A DNA stretch of 64,000 nucleotides from Iningainema tapete BLCC-T55 (GTDB lineage: Bacteria; Cyanobacteriota; Cyanobacteriia; Cyanobacteriales; Nostocaceae): positions 1 through 64,000 of the forward strand of contig NZ_JACXAE010000086.1 in assembly GCF_014698965.1 (NCBI RefSeq), in the 5' to 3' direction. Shown here in pieces: positions 53,167-61,623 of the stretch. The notes under the pieces are model-generated. The model worked only from the letters and a program-made list of their open reading frames with translations. It was not told where the DNA came from and made no database searches. The translations under genes and the position numbers were made by a program. Each line of letters opens with the position of its first letter. The first letter of the stretch is position 1.

Positions 53167-54291
53167 TTAACTTTTGCTACCTCCAGATCGTGCAAGTAGA
53201 CAAAACGTGCTAACAGCTTGGGCAAACTGCTGATTCTGCTCCATCAACGCCATATGTCCACCTGGCTTTATAGTCACGAGTTGAGACTCTGGTAATTCTG
53301 CTTTCATGCGATCGCTTGCTGGGGGAATAGTCGCAATATCTGAATTACCGCAGACAACCAACACCGGAACGTTAATCTTTGCAAGTGTTTTAGTTTCCTC
53401 ATATTTAAACATTGCCAGTGCGCCACGAGCGAGAACACCAGGGGAACCAAAAGCTGATAATAAAGCTGCGAAATCTAGTTGACCTCGTGTTTCATTACCC
53501 GTAAATCCCGATAGTTCTACATTAATGTATAGTAAACCATTAAAATAAGAAAGCCATGTCGCTAGCCACAAGATAGGTGATAGCAGGATAGTTAGGTATA
53601 ATAAGGGTTGGAGCAGTGGCTTTTGTAAAGCGCGGACCAAATTACTAAAGATACACGTATTTACTGGATTGGTGTAAGTGGTATCCACAAGGATTAAGCT
53701 AGCGACTCGACTACCCAAATGTTGCGGAAATAACCGACAGAATGTTAGTGAAATCATGCCGCCGATGCTGTGTCCCAACAAGATTACAGGTTTATCCCCA
53801 GCTATGGCAATAACAGATTCCAAGTCACGAGCATACTTTTCTAAAGAGTAATCATTGTTTTTTGGTCGAGAAGATTTTCCTAGCCCTGGTAAATCCCAAA
53901 CAATGATTCGGAAGCGATCACTCAGTTGCTTCTTAGCATAGTACCACACAGTACTGTTCGGTCCCCAACCGTGTGACATGATAATAGGTTGACCATCCTC
54001 TGGTCCATAAAACTCTACTTGCAGTACACTACCGTCAGGTCTTGGCAAACGCTGCATAGTTCCAGTACGGGTAAACTTGGGTTCGTCAATTCCCGGACGA
54101 CGCAGCAGTGGTAGACTGATAAAACGACCGCCAAAAGACCACACAACCATCGCTGCTCCAATCACAAAGTAGGACATTCCCACAAGTTCCCCTTCATACC
54201 ACTTGTAGAGAATGTATATTCCTGTACCAAGTATGCCGATGGATAGCAATTTAACTAGCCATAAAAGCAGGAAATTAAAAGGCATGAACAT
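53167..54291 (-). CDS. Membrane-anchored alpha/beta hydrolase
   Basis: 374 residues. Two hydrophobic helices at the N-terminus (about 5-25 and 38-58), then an alpha/beta-hydrolase domain with IMSHGWGPNSTVWYY (oxyanion region), nucleophile elbow ILLGHSIGGMIS with the catalytic Ser, and the C-terminal histidine in KPGGHMALMEQ. Substrate unknown. It converges with the small ORF to the left with only 2 bases between stops. Confidence 0.9.
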   Translation of the reverse strand: MFMPFNFLLLWLVKLLSIGILGTGIYILYKWYEGELVGMSYFVIGAAMVVWSFGGRFISLPLLRRPGIDEPKFTRTGTMQRLPRPDGSVLQVEFYGPEDGQPIIMSHGWGPNSTVWYYAKKQLSDRFRIIVWDLPGLGKSSRPKNNDYSLEKYARDLESVIAIAGDKPVILLGHSIGGMISLTFCRLFPQHLGSRVASLILVDTTYTNPVNTCIFSNLVRALQKPLLQPLLYLTILLSPILWLATWLSYFNGLLYINVELSGFTGNETRGQLDFAALLSAFGSPGVLARGALAMFKYEETKTLAKINVPVLVVCGNSDIATIPPASDRMKAELPESQLVTIKPGGHMALMEQNQQFAQAVSTFCLLARSGGSKS

Positions 54292-54505
54292 AAGCTTAAA
54301 CCTGACGATAGGATGTTTTGTGCGTTGTCTTCTAAAATCATATTGGTATTAGAGCTAATTTAAAACGTTAAAGCACATTATCGTTTATTAGCACTGCTAG
54401 CATGATGGTGCGTAGGGGCTGCATTTAGTTTTTTTGTTATAATTAATACATATACTTGTGCAATAGCGCATCCTACTTTGATTTACGTTAACTGGAAAGT
54501 ACATC

Positions 54506-55138
54506 ATGGTTCAAACAATCCAAGCGAGAAACGTCACCCTGCATGACTTAAAAACAAAATTTGGACTCCAGCTAGTTGAAGATAAGCAATTTTTCCGAGA
54601 GTGGCAGGATAACTTGCCAGAAATTAATGATTTAGAAAAGCAGCGACTTGACCGAGCTAAGGCAAGTTATTCTAATTTACTTGAGTACCCTCCCTTGCTC
54701 GAAAATACTGTCAAAATGGTGGTACTATCTCAGTTATTAGAGTTAGCCAACTTTTATCTACCTCCCTTTCATATCAAATCAGAAAAGTCGGTGGAAATTT
54801 CTGCTGAAGATGAAGGAGTCATAGTCAAAGGAGATATAGATGTTTTGGTTGTATCTGAACAACTCTGGGTAGCAGTGATTGAATGCAAGCAGGCATCTTT
54901 CTCTTTAGATGCAGGAAGAGCGCAGTTACTAGCTTATATGCTGGCAAATCCTCACCCAGATAAACCTGCTTTTGGGCTACTAACGAATGGCGCAAATTTC
55001 CGATTTTTCAAATTAGTAAAAAATCAGTTTCCCCAATACGCAATGTCGAAAATGTTCGATATTTTCAATCCTGGGAATGATTTATATGGGGTTTTAAGTG
55101 TGTTAAAGCGTTTAGGGCAATTGATAATTAGCAAGTAA
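54506..55138 (+). CDS. PD-(D/E)XK nuclease-fold protein (restriction endonuclease subunit R-like)
   Basis: 210 residues. The core KGDIDVLVVSEQLWVAVIEC then K has the D...ExK active-site pattern of the HsdR N-terminal nuclease fold, followed by GRAQLLAYMLANPHPDKPAF and LLTNGANFRFFKL. It is a stand-alone domain without helicase, as is common in cyanobacteria where such genes are numerous. Restriction activity is not implied. Confidence 0.85.
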   Translation: MVQTIQARNVTLHDLKTKFGLQLVEDKQFFREWQDNLPEINDLEKQRLDRAKASYSNLLEYPPLLENTVKMVVLSQLLELANFYLPPFHIKSEKSVEISAEDEGVIVKGDIDVLVVSEQLWVAVIECKQASFSLDAGRAQLLAYMLANPHPDKPAFGLLTNGANFRFFKLVKNQFPQYAMSKMFDIFNPGNDLYGVLSVLKRLGQLIISK

Positions 55139-55174
55139 TACAATTTCATGTTAATAGCGATACATATGAACTTT

Positions 55175-55202
55175 GTAGAGACGCGAAATTTCGCGTCTCT
55201 AC
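55175..55202. repeat. 28-bp perfect palindrome
   Basis: Identical in sequence to the palindromes at 28750-28777 and 52756-52783 (core GTAGAGACGCGAAA plus its reverse complement), 37 bases after the nuclease-fold gene. Confidence 0.78.
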
Positions 55203-55715
55203 AGAAATGTAAATAATTATAAAGTTTTGCATAAGATGCCCCCTTGTGTAGAGATCTTCCTTTTAGAAGGCTAGAAACACAGGGGGTTAAATTATGGGTA
55301 GATAATTGTTGGGTTTGATTCGTCAGGTGGGTTTGTAGTTGCGCTCTTGTACGCAACTACATGCGCGATTAGCGATGACGTTACGAAAAAACGAACACCA
55401 TATGGATGCGATCGATCAACAACTGTTAGAGATTGTTCTGGAAGTTCAGCAGTATTCGATTGAACCGACATTCCGCAGGTTGGCAGGTCGAGTAATGGTA
55501 TTTTCAGATTCTGCACCGTGCGGGATAATAAATTGACGACTCTTTGAAAGCTGTTCACGGGCGAACACCCCTGATGGATGTAAAGAACACGGGCGATTTT
55601 TTCAAAGAGCGATCGTTAACGATGAGAGGCTTTCACCCTTCGTTGGTAGTGAGCCATTCCGTCTAGAATCTGTGTTCTTGTAACACAACGCCGCACCATT
55701 ATGGACTAACTCGCT
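55203..55715. other. Degenerate intergenic stretch with two hairpins and possible sigma-factor remnant
   Basis: Hairpin 1: CCCCCTTGTGT at 55239-55249 with ACACAGGGGG at 55277-55286. Hairpin 2: GTAGTTGCG at 55335-55343 with CGCAACTAC at 55352-55360. From 55375 an open frame of 53 codons includes MDAIDQQLLEIVLEVQQYS, which faintly resembles the N-terminus of the large cyanobacterial sigma-like factors. It ends at 55536, where GACTCTTTGAAAGC (about 55538) may mark the left end of an insertion element. I see no intact gene. Confidence 0.35.
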
Positions 55716-55945
55716 GTGGAACTACCAGAAATTCAAACCCAAGATATTGACCATCTAGGCATTGTTGCGGGGATAGTGGATGAAATTGGCATTGTGGAAA
55801 AAATTGATAACTTAATCGGCATCCATCCGCTAGAACACGTGAGTGCGGGTCAGGTTGTCAAAGCGATGATTCTCAATTGTATGGGATTTTTAACAGCGCC
55901 ATTGTATTTATTTCATCAGTTCTTTAGAGGTAAAGCAACGGAGCA
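55716..55945 (+). mobile_element. N-terminal fragment of a DUF4277/IS1634-type transposase
   Basis: The first 76 codons of the open frame, IQTQDIDHLGIVAGIVDEIG, then VSAGQVVKAMILNCMGF and FHQFFRGKATEHL, match the N-terminal DUF4277 domain of IS1634/IS4-like transposases. The remaining catalytic part of the transposase is absent: at about 55946 the frame switches without a break to an unrelated coiled-coil/WD40 protein. Confidence 0.78.
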
Positions 55946-58256
55946 TCTGCGCCTTGAAGAGGAAAACCGCCGAAAGCGAGAACTAGAAGCCGCACGCCAA
56001 CTTGCACAAGAGTCAGAAGCAAGACGTAGAGCTGAAGAAAAGGCACGTCAACTTGCCGAATATCGTGCTGAAGAACAAGCCAAAGCACGCAAAATAGCCC
56101 AAATTATGAATTTGTTCGGCTATGTTGCGATCGCACTTGTAAGTGCTGCAGCTATTTTTGCTTTTATTCAGTGGAATAAAGCCCAACAGCAGTCAGAAAA
56201 TTTCAAACTGATTGCAGATAGTAAGACTGCTAGCGAGATGTTGGAACTTGATGGGTTGATAAAAAGCTTGGGGGTAGGTAAAGAACTAGAAAAATTGCAA
56301 CACTCAGGCAAAGCAGAAGGTGACACTAGCATACAGGTGTTAAAAGCATTACAACAGGTGGTTGACAGAGAAAAAGAGAAAAATCGCTTGCATGGGCATG
56401 GCGATAAAGTTAATAGCGTTAGTTTTAGTCCAGATGGGCAGAAAATTGCGACTGCCAGTGCTGATAAAACTGTCAAACTTTGGCATCTCAACGGTAGCTT
56501 AATTACCACCATTAAGGGTCATACTGATGAAGTTCAAGCTGTCAGCTTTAGCCCAAACCCCCCTTCGCCTGGGGGGTTAATCGCTTCTGCAGGTGCTGAC
56601 AAAACTATCAAACTCTGGCGCTTAGATGGCAGTTTAATTACTACAATCACCGGACATCAAGATAAAGTAAATAGTATCAGTTTTAGCCCTGATGGACAAA
56701 TAATTGCTTCTGCCAGTGCCGACAAAACTGTTAAACTTTGGCAGTTAGATGGTAGATTAATTGCTACTTTTTCTGGACATGGTGATGAGGTTCAATCTGT
56801 CAGCTTTAGTCCAGATGGACAAACAATCGCTTCGGCAAGTGCTGACAAAACTGTTAAACTTTGGCGGCGTAATGGTAGTTTGATTACTACCCTTACGGGG
56901 CATGGAGATCGGGTGTATGCTGTTAGTTTCAGCGGCGATGGACAAGCGATCGCTTCTGCTAGCGAAGATAATACTGTTAAACTTTGGGATCGAAACGGCA
57001 AATTAATCGCCAACCTAATCGGACACAGGTATAAAGTTCATAGCGTTAGTTTCAGCCCCGATAGACAAACAATCGCCACAGCTAGTGGTGACAATACTAT
57101 TAAACTCTGGCGACGGGATGGTAGTTTGATGAGTACTCTTACTGGACATGGCAATGAAGTTTTGCAAGTTAGTTTTAGTCCTAACCCCCCAACCTCCCTT
57201 AATAAGGGGAGACAAGGGGGGTTGCTTGCTTCTGTCAGTGCCGACAAAACTGTTAAACTTTGGATGCTGAAATACAGCATAGGGCATAAAGCTCCTGTTT
57301 GGGATCTTAGTTTTAGCAAGGAAGGACAGAATATTGTTTCTGCTAGTGAAGATAAAACTATTAAGGTTTGGAAACGTGATGGTAGCTTGATTGATACCAT
57401 CAAGGGGCATACTGCTGGTGTTACTGATGTTGATTTTAGTCCTGATGGAAACACCTTCATTTCTGCCAGTGAAGACAAAACCATCAAACTTTGGAATTAT
57501 GGCGATCGAAAACTCATCAGAACTTTTGAAGAGCATACTGGTGGGGTAAATGGTGTGATTTTCAATCCCAATGGTGGAAAAATTATCGCTTCTGCAAGTA
57601 AGGACAAAACAGTTAAAATTTGGCGCGTTAGTGATGGTAAGTTGATTAGGACTCTGATTGGACACAACGCTGAGGTGAGTGATGTAAGTTTCAGTCCTGA
57701 TGGCAAAATTCTTGCTTCTGTCAGTTGGGACAACACCATCAAACTCTGGCGCGTAACTGATGGCAAGTTGAATGCTACTCTCAAAGGACATACTGCCGGG
57801 ATTAATGATATCACTTTCAGTCGAGATGGTAATATTATTGCTTCTGCCAGTTCCGACACAACTGTGAAAATTTGGCACGTCAAAGAGAGTAAATTGATTA
57901 ATACTCTTAAAGGGCATAGTGCTGGGGTTACCGATGTTAATTTCAGTACTGATGGGAAAACAATCATCTCTGCCAGCGATGATAAAAGCATCAAGCTTTG
58001 GCGGCGTCATGATGGCAAATTAATGGACACCAGAAACAGACATAGTGCAGGAGTTACTGATGTTAATATGAGTAAAGATGGGCAAACAATTGCTTCTGCT
58101 AGTACAGATGGAACTGTAGTTTTATCTAATTGGAATTTAAATCTGAAAAATTTGTTAAAAGGCGGTTGTTCTTGGGCGCAAGACTACCTGAAAAACCCTA
58201 ACAATGGTATGAAACCAGATGACCCAAAGCGTCAAGTTTGTAATGATGTAAAATGA
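55716..58256 (+). CDS. Chimeric gene: transposase N-terminus fused to a membrane WD40-repeat protein
   Basis: 846 residues in one open frame from GTG. Residues 1-76 are transposase. Residues 77-135 are a charged coiled coil (EENRRKRELEAARQLAQES). A TM helix lies at 138-156 (FGYVAIALVSAAAIFAFI), and from about 225 on there are 14 WD40 blades (GH...V..VSFSPDG...IASAS.D.TVKLW), enough for two seven-bladed propellers. Such propellers normally follow an NTPase, TIR or caspase domain in signalling or conflict proteins; that N-terminal effector is gone here, apparently replaced by the insertion event. Two blades carry extra palindrome-coded residues (NPPSPGG; NPPTSLNKGRQGG). Whether it is expressed is unknown. 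Confidence 0.85.
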   Translation: MELPEIQTQDIDHLGIVAGIVDEIGIVEKIDNLIGIHPLEHVSAGQVVKAMILNCMGFLTAPLYLFHQFFRGKATEHLRLEEENRRKRELEAARQLAQESEARRRAEEKARQLAEYRAEEQAKARKIAQIMNLFGYVAIALVSAAAIFAFIQWNKAQQQSENFKLIADSKTASEMLELDGLIKSLGVGKELEKLQHSGKAEGDTSIQVLKALQQVVDREKEKNRLHGHGDKVNSVSFSPDGQKIATASADKTVKLWHLNGSLITTIKGHTDEVQAVSFSPNPPSPGGLIASAGADKTIKLWRLDGSLITTITGHQDKVNSISFSPDGQIIASASADKTVKLWQLDGRLIATFSGHGDEVQSVSFSPDGQTIASASADKTVKLWRRNGSLITTLTGHGDRVYAVSFSGDGQAIASASEDNTVKLWDRNGKLIANLIGHRYKVHSVSFSPDRQTIATASGDNTIKLWRRDGSLMSTLTGHGNEVLQVSFSPNPPTSLNKGRQGGLLASVSADKTVKLWMLKYSIGHKAPVWDLSFSKEGQNIVSASEDKTIKVWKRDGSLIDTIKGHTAGVTDVDFSPDGNTFISASEDKTIKLWNYGDRKLIRTFEEHTGGVNGVIFNPNGGKIIASASKDKTVKIWRVSDGKLIRTLIGHNAEVSDVSFSPDGKILASVSWDNTIKLWRVTDGKLNATLKGHTAGINDITFSRDGNIIASASSDTTVKIWHVKESKLINTLKGHSAGVTDVNFSTDGKTIISASDDKSIKLWRRHDGKLMDTRNRHSAGVTDVNMSKDGQTIASASTDGTVVLSNWNLNLKNLLKGGCSWAQDYLKNPNNGMKPDDPKRQVCNDVK
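56556..56578. repeat. C/G palindrome inside WD40 blade 2
   Basis: AACCCCCC and GGGGGGTT with the loop TTCGCCT, in frame, replacing the usual turn between FSP and IASA with NPPSPGGL. This is a short mobile palindrome inside coding sequence. Confidence 0.75.
57183..57223. repeat. C/G palindrome inside WD40 blade 7
   Basis: AACCCCCC at 57183-57190 and GGGGGGTT at 57216-57223 enclose an inner CCCTT/AAGGG stem. It is in frame and at the same blade position as the element at 56556, adding NPPTSLNKGRQGG. Same outer arms, larger middle. Confidence 0.75.
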
Positions 58257-58374
58257 GGAATCTTTTCAAGAGCGGCGAAAGTGAGTCAGCGATGCCTTTA
58301 AAAAATAGGCGCTCGCTACACCAGCATGACTATAATCATTTATAATTAGTAACAGCGAAATTAAAAAGACACTT

Positions 58375-58629
58375 ATGAATACTCAATCTATTCAAAGAAT
58401 TATTAAATTAATTGAGGCACTGTCACAAGAAGACCAAGCCTTATTATTTGATCAACTTCACCAGCGAATACTGGACAAGCAGCATCAGGAAAATCTTCAT
58501 CCCTACGCAACAGATAATCCTTGGATACGGCTTGCTGGCAAGTATCAAGATGATCCAGACTACGATGAGGTATTGGCATACATACAAGAATATCGTCGTG
58601 AACTTGATGCCGAAGCTCAAGCCAGATGA
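58375..58629 (+). CDS. Putative antitoxin of a PIN toxin
   Basis: 84 residues: N-terminal helical part (IQRIIKLIEALSQEDQALLF), and an acidic C-terminal tail (YQDDPDYDEVLAYIQEYRRE) of the type that neutralises PIN toxins. The stop overlaps the toxin start by 4 bases (ATGA at 58626), the classic toxin-antitoxin arrangement. Confidence 0.82.
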   Translation: MNTQSIQRIIKLIEALSQEDQALLFDQLHQRILDKQHQENLHPYATDNPWIRLAGKYQDDPDYDEVLAYIQEYRRELDAEAQAR

Positions 58630-59060
58630 TTCGTTACATACTTGATACAGATCACTTCTCGCTTTGGCAACGAAATCACCCAGTTGTTACAACACGTATT
58701 CAGACTATAAATCCTGACAATCTTGCAATTACTATCATCACAGCGGAAGAATTAATACGCGGTAGGTTTAATGTTATCAGGCAAGCTTCCGAGTCTTCCC
58801 AAGTTGACAAACTAGTGTCAGCTTATATGAAACTATGGAATACGTTGGAAGATTTTAAGAGTCTCAACATTCTCAAATTCGACCAGAATGCTTATTCTCT
58901 GTATACAGAATTCCGCAGTCAAAAAATACGTATTGGTACACAAGATTTGCGCATCGCTAGTATAGTGCTTGCCAACAATTCTATTTTAGTTACGCGCAAC
59001 CAGCGTGATTTTGCTCAAGTGCCTGCTTTGATATTTGAAGACTGGACAATACAACCTTAA
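58626..59060 (+). CDS. vapC: VapC-type PIN-domain toxin (intact)
   Basis: 144 residues, full PIN domain. The acidic active-site residues are visible: Asp7 in YILDTDHFSLW, Glu41/42 in TAEELIRGR, and Asp107 in GTQDLRIASI, with the late motif LVTRNQRDF. It is a metal-dependent ribonuclease of a type II toxin-antitoxin pair with the overlapping upstream gene. It differs from the broken PIN toxin at 49118, being of another subfamily. Confidence 0.9.
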   Translation: MIRYILDTDHFSLWQRNHPVVTTRIQTINPDNLAITIITAEELIRGRFNVIRQASESSQVDKLVSAYMKLWNTLEDFKSLNILKFDQNAYSLYTEFRSQKIRIGTQDLRIASIVLANNSILVTRNQRDFAQVPALIFEDWTIQP

Positions 59061-59084
59061 GAAGCTGATGTGTAAGCGTTGCTA

Positions 59085-59230
59085 ATCGCTAATCGCTAAT
59101 TGCAATTAACCATTAGCAATTAGCAGCGTATTGGTTGGTTTTGTTGGGTTTCGTTCCTCAAACGCCAGACGCCTCTGTCGGGAAACCCGGATGGAGCTTA
59201 CGCTCCCCAACCTACGTAAGTTATTTAATT
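59085..59230. repeat. STRR-like heptads plus GTTGGGTTTCGTTCCTCA-type repeat
   Basis: TCGCTAATCGCTAATTG and its complement CAATTAACCATTAGCAATTA form a hairpin near 59085-59125. It is followed by TTGTTGGGTTTCGTTCCTCA (about 59139-59160) and CTCCCCAACCTACGTAAG (about 59203-59220), whose TTGGG/CCCAA ends pair. Both are dispersed cyanobacterial repeats. Confidence 0.55.
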
Positions 59231-59252
59231 ATCATTCCTTAGCTATTGCCTA

Positions 59253-59492
59253 TTACCAAGTTGGATCGCTAAATAGATTAATTATCAACTCTTCGCGCCC
59301 TGGTGGTACTGAGGTAATGCAAGCACGGATCGGATCTCCATCCTCAACTTCCACAGTACAAGCGTGACATGACCCCATTAAACAACCAGTGGGAATAAAC
59401 ACGCCAGCTCGATCTGCTACATCTAGCAATGGTTCTCCCACTGTGGCTTCAACTGTAATATCATCTGGTAAAAAGTGGACGCGAATAGTCAT
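59253..59492 (-). CDS. Small [2Fe-2S] ferredoxin
   Basis: 79 residues from the ATG at 59490-59492; an upstream start at 59660 would read back into cobQ in another frame. Cluster cysteines at 37, 42, 45 and 58 (TGCLMGSCHAC ... IRACIT). The first three have plant-type spacing, but only 12 residues separate the third and fourth instead of about 29, so the cluster loop is shortened. The gene begins 11 bases after the cobQ stop, forming an operon. Confidence 0.85.
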   Translation of the reverse strand: MTIRVHFLPDDITVEATVGEPLLDVADRAGVFIPTGCLMGSCHACTVEVEDGDPIRACITSVPPGREELIINLFSDPTW

Positions 59493-59503
59493 GACAACTA
59501 ACC

Positions 59504-60985
59504 TCAAGACAAAAATGGTGTTAAATCTAAATGGCGTTCCACCTCTATTGCTAAGGAGTCTAAAACTTGCTCCCTTTGTTCTCGGTAATTTGAGACACCA
59601 GTAGGTAAGGATTTTAAACCGCGTTGTTGACGTAGACGATTTAACCAAGCGCGTCGCCAAGGACCATTATCAAATATACCGTGGAGGTACGTACCCCAAA
59701 CCGATAAGCAACCATCTACTAACCCTAAATTCACGTCGTCAAACAAAGGTTGGTAGGATTGAGGATCTACTCCTTGGGTTTCTGTGCGCGATCGCCCTTG
59801 GTGAATTTCAAACCCTGTTACTGGTAAACCCATTTGGGGAAAATTCGATGTCACTTGGCGTTGACGGGCAACTTTTTGTCCTGTAATCACAGTTTTAATC
59901 GGTAATAACCCTAATCCTTGATATCTACCTGCTTGTCCTTCTATCCCTTCTGGATCTGCGATCATTTGACCCAGTATTTGGTAGCCACCACAGATACCCA
60001 ATACTGTACCACCAGCCGCTGCATAATTTTGAATCGCTTCTGCCATGCCACTTTTTTGTAGTAGTAGCAAGTCAGGTATGGTTGTCTTTGTCCCTGGGAT
60101 AATTACTGCATCTGGATGTCCTAAATCTTGCTTAGGATTTAAGTATCTTACTCCTACTGTTGGTTCTGATTCTAACGGGTCAAAGTCAGTAAAATTAGAA
60201 ATCCTGGGTAAGCGGATAACGCTAATATTAAGTTCTGATTGCAATTTCTGCCCGTTATTACGTTCCAGTAGATCCAAAGAATCTTCCGCTGGAAATAAAT
60301 GTTCTATGTAAGGAATTACACCAACCACGGGAATACCAGTGCGTTCTTCTAACCATTTTATCCCTGGTTCTAAGAGCGATCGCTGTCCTCGGAACTTATT
60401 AATTACTACACCGCGAACTAAGGCGCGTTCTTCTGGTTCTAGTAACTCTAGGGTTCCGACTATATGGGCAAAAGCACCACCTCGATCAATATCAACGACT
60501 AGAAGAGTTGGCGCATTCAAATATTTTGCCACTCGCATGTTCGTTAAATCACGGTGCTTAATGTTAATTTCCGCAGGACTACCGGCTCCTTCACAAACGA
60601 TTAAATCATATTCTGTTCCCAAATGCTGTAGCGATTCCTCAATTGCTCGCCACCCCAATTCAATATATTGCTCGTAGTAATCTGTAGCACTTACTTTACC
60701 TACAGGCTTGCCTTTAATAATTACCTGTGAAGTCATATCACCTTGAGGTTTTAATAAAATTGGGTTCATTTCTACCCAAGGAACAACTCCAGCTGCCCAA
60801 GCTTGTACCGCTTGAGCATAACCAATTTCTCCTCCTGTAGCGGTGACATAAGCATTCAGAGCCATGTTTTGACCTTTAAAAGGAGCCACTCGCCAACCTC
60901 GTCGCGATAGAATGCGACAAATAGCTGCTGTTAACAGTGATTTCCCCGCGTGGGATGTTGTTCCCACTACCATAATTGCTTTCAT
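59504..60985 (-). CDS. cobQ: Cobyric acid synthase
   Basis: 493 residues, full length. It amidates four carboxyl groups of adenosylcobyrinic acid diamide in cobalamin (pseudocobalamin) synthesis. The N-terminal DTBS-like ATP domain has VVGTTSHAGKSLLTAAICRI and GQNMALNAYVT. The C-terminal glutaminase has the nucleophile Cys in GTVLGICGGYQILGQ and the His in GTYLHGIFDNGPWRR. Start at the ATG 60983-60985. The small ferredoxin follows it in the same transcript. Confidence 0.95.
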   Translation of the reverse strand: MKAIMVVGTTSHAGKSLLTAAICRILSRRGWRVAPFKGQNMALNAYVTATGGEIGYAQAVQAWAAGVVPWVEMNPILLKPQGDMTSQVIIKGKPVGKVSATDYYEQYIELGWRAIEESLQHLGTEYDLIVCEGAGSPAEINIKHRDLTNMRVAKYLNAPTLLVVDIDRGGAFAHIVGTLELLEPEERALVRGVVINKFRGQRSLLEPGIKWLEERTGIPVVGVIPYIEHLFPAEDSLDLLERNNGQKLQSELNISVIRLPRISNFTDFDPLESEPTVGVRYLNPKQDLGHPDAVIIPGTKTTIPDLLLLQKSGMAEAIQNYAAAGGTVLGICGGYQILGQMIADPEGIEGQAGRYQGLGLLPIKTVITGQKVARQRQVTSNFPQMGLPVTGFEIHQGRSRTETQGVDPQSYQPLFDDVNLGLVDGCLSVWGTYLHGIFDNGPWRRAWLNRLRQQRGLKSLPTGVSNYREQREQVLDSLAIEVERHLDLTPFLS

Positions 60986-61092
60986 GATTAACTGTGTCGA
61001 ATGGCTATGGTAAAGATTTTATATAGGTCGTTGTATTTTCTGTACTTATTGTTCCCTTTTACTCTAAACTTATAACGTTTTTTTGTTCTATT

Positions 61093-61497
61093 TTAAAATG
61101 GTATCCTCAACCAACGAATTACACTATGGTATAAGCGATCGCGCCATGAGGGATTACCCCAAGGTTGAGACTGGAATTTTTCCAGTACCAAGCGCCCCAA
61201 CGGAGTCAGCCGAAAACTATCTGTAATTCCCTGCCCATCAACTTCTCGTCGCAATACACCCACATTAATTAACCACACCAAAGCATTATCGGCTGCTAAT
61301 TCCGACAACTGGTGTTTAGTATAGCCATTTTCAACACCTAATTTACCAGCAATTTCACTTAAAGCTACTCTTTCATTGCGCATCACCTCAAACAAACATT
61401 GATTGAAGGGGGAACAAATTAAGCTGAGCTTTGCTCTTTGTTGTGTCTTACTTGGGTAGGAAAGCTGTTTCTGGCTTGGGGAATTTACAGTAGACAT
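61093..61497 (-). CDS. Conserved cyanobacterial winged-helix-like protein (Npun_F0494 type)
   Basis: 134 residues. A helical and winged-helix-like body (VALSEIAGKLGVENGYTKHQ, and RREVDGQGITDSFRLTPLG) without a signal peptide. I recall this as a conserved cyanobacterial family named after Npun_F0494. A DNA-binding role is possible. Divergent from the peroxiredoxin gene across 126 bases. Confidence 0.75.
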   Translation of the reverse strand: MSTVNSPSQKQLSYPSKTQQRAKLSLICSPFNQCLFEVMRNERVALSEIAGKLGVENGYTKHQLSELAADNALVWLINVGVLRREVDGQGITDSFRLTPLGRLVLEKFQSQPWGNPSWRDRLYHSVIRWLRIPF

Positions 61498-61623
61498 TTC
61501 GTATTTCGGTAAATTTTCGTTTCACAGTTGACACGTAACAGTCAACTACTAGTAATCCGTGTATTTATTGTAAATTATTGTAAAATCTCTAAGGCATCAA
61601 TTATTCAATCGCAAAGGTTAATT

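Noticed and set aside
54506-55138. Part of a type I restriction-modification system
   Set aside because: No hsdM or hsdS gene and no helicase part nearby; the stand-alone domain is common in cyanobacteria without restriction function.
57015-58010. A 331-codon minus-strand open frame opposite the WD40 gene
   Set aside because: The repeated blades create long antisense open frames. The plus strand has the WD40 signature and the minus product has no family features.
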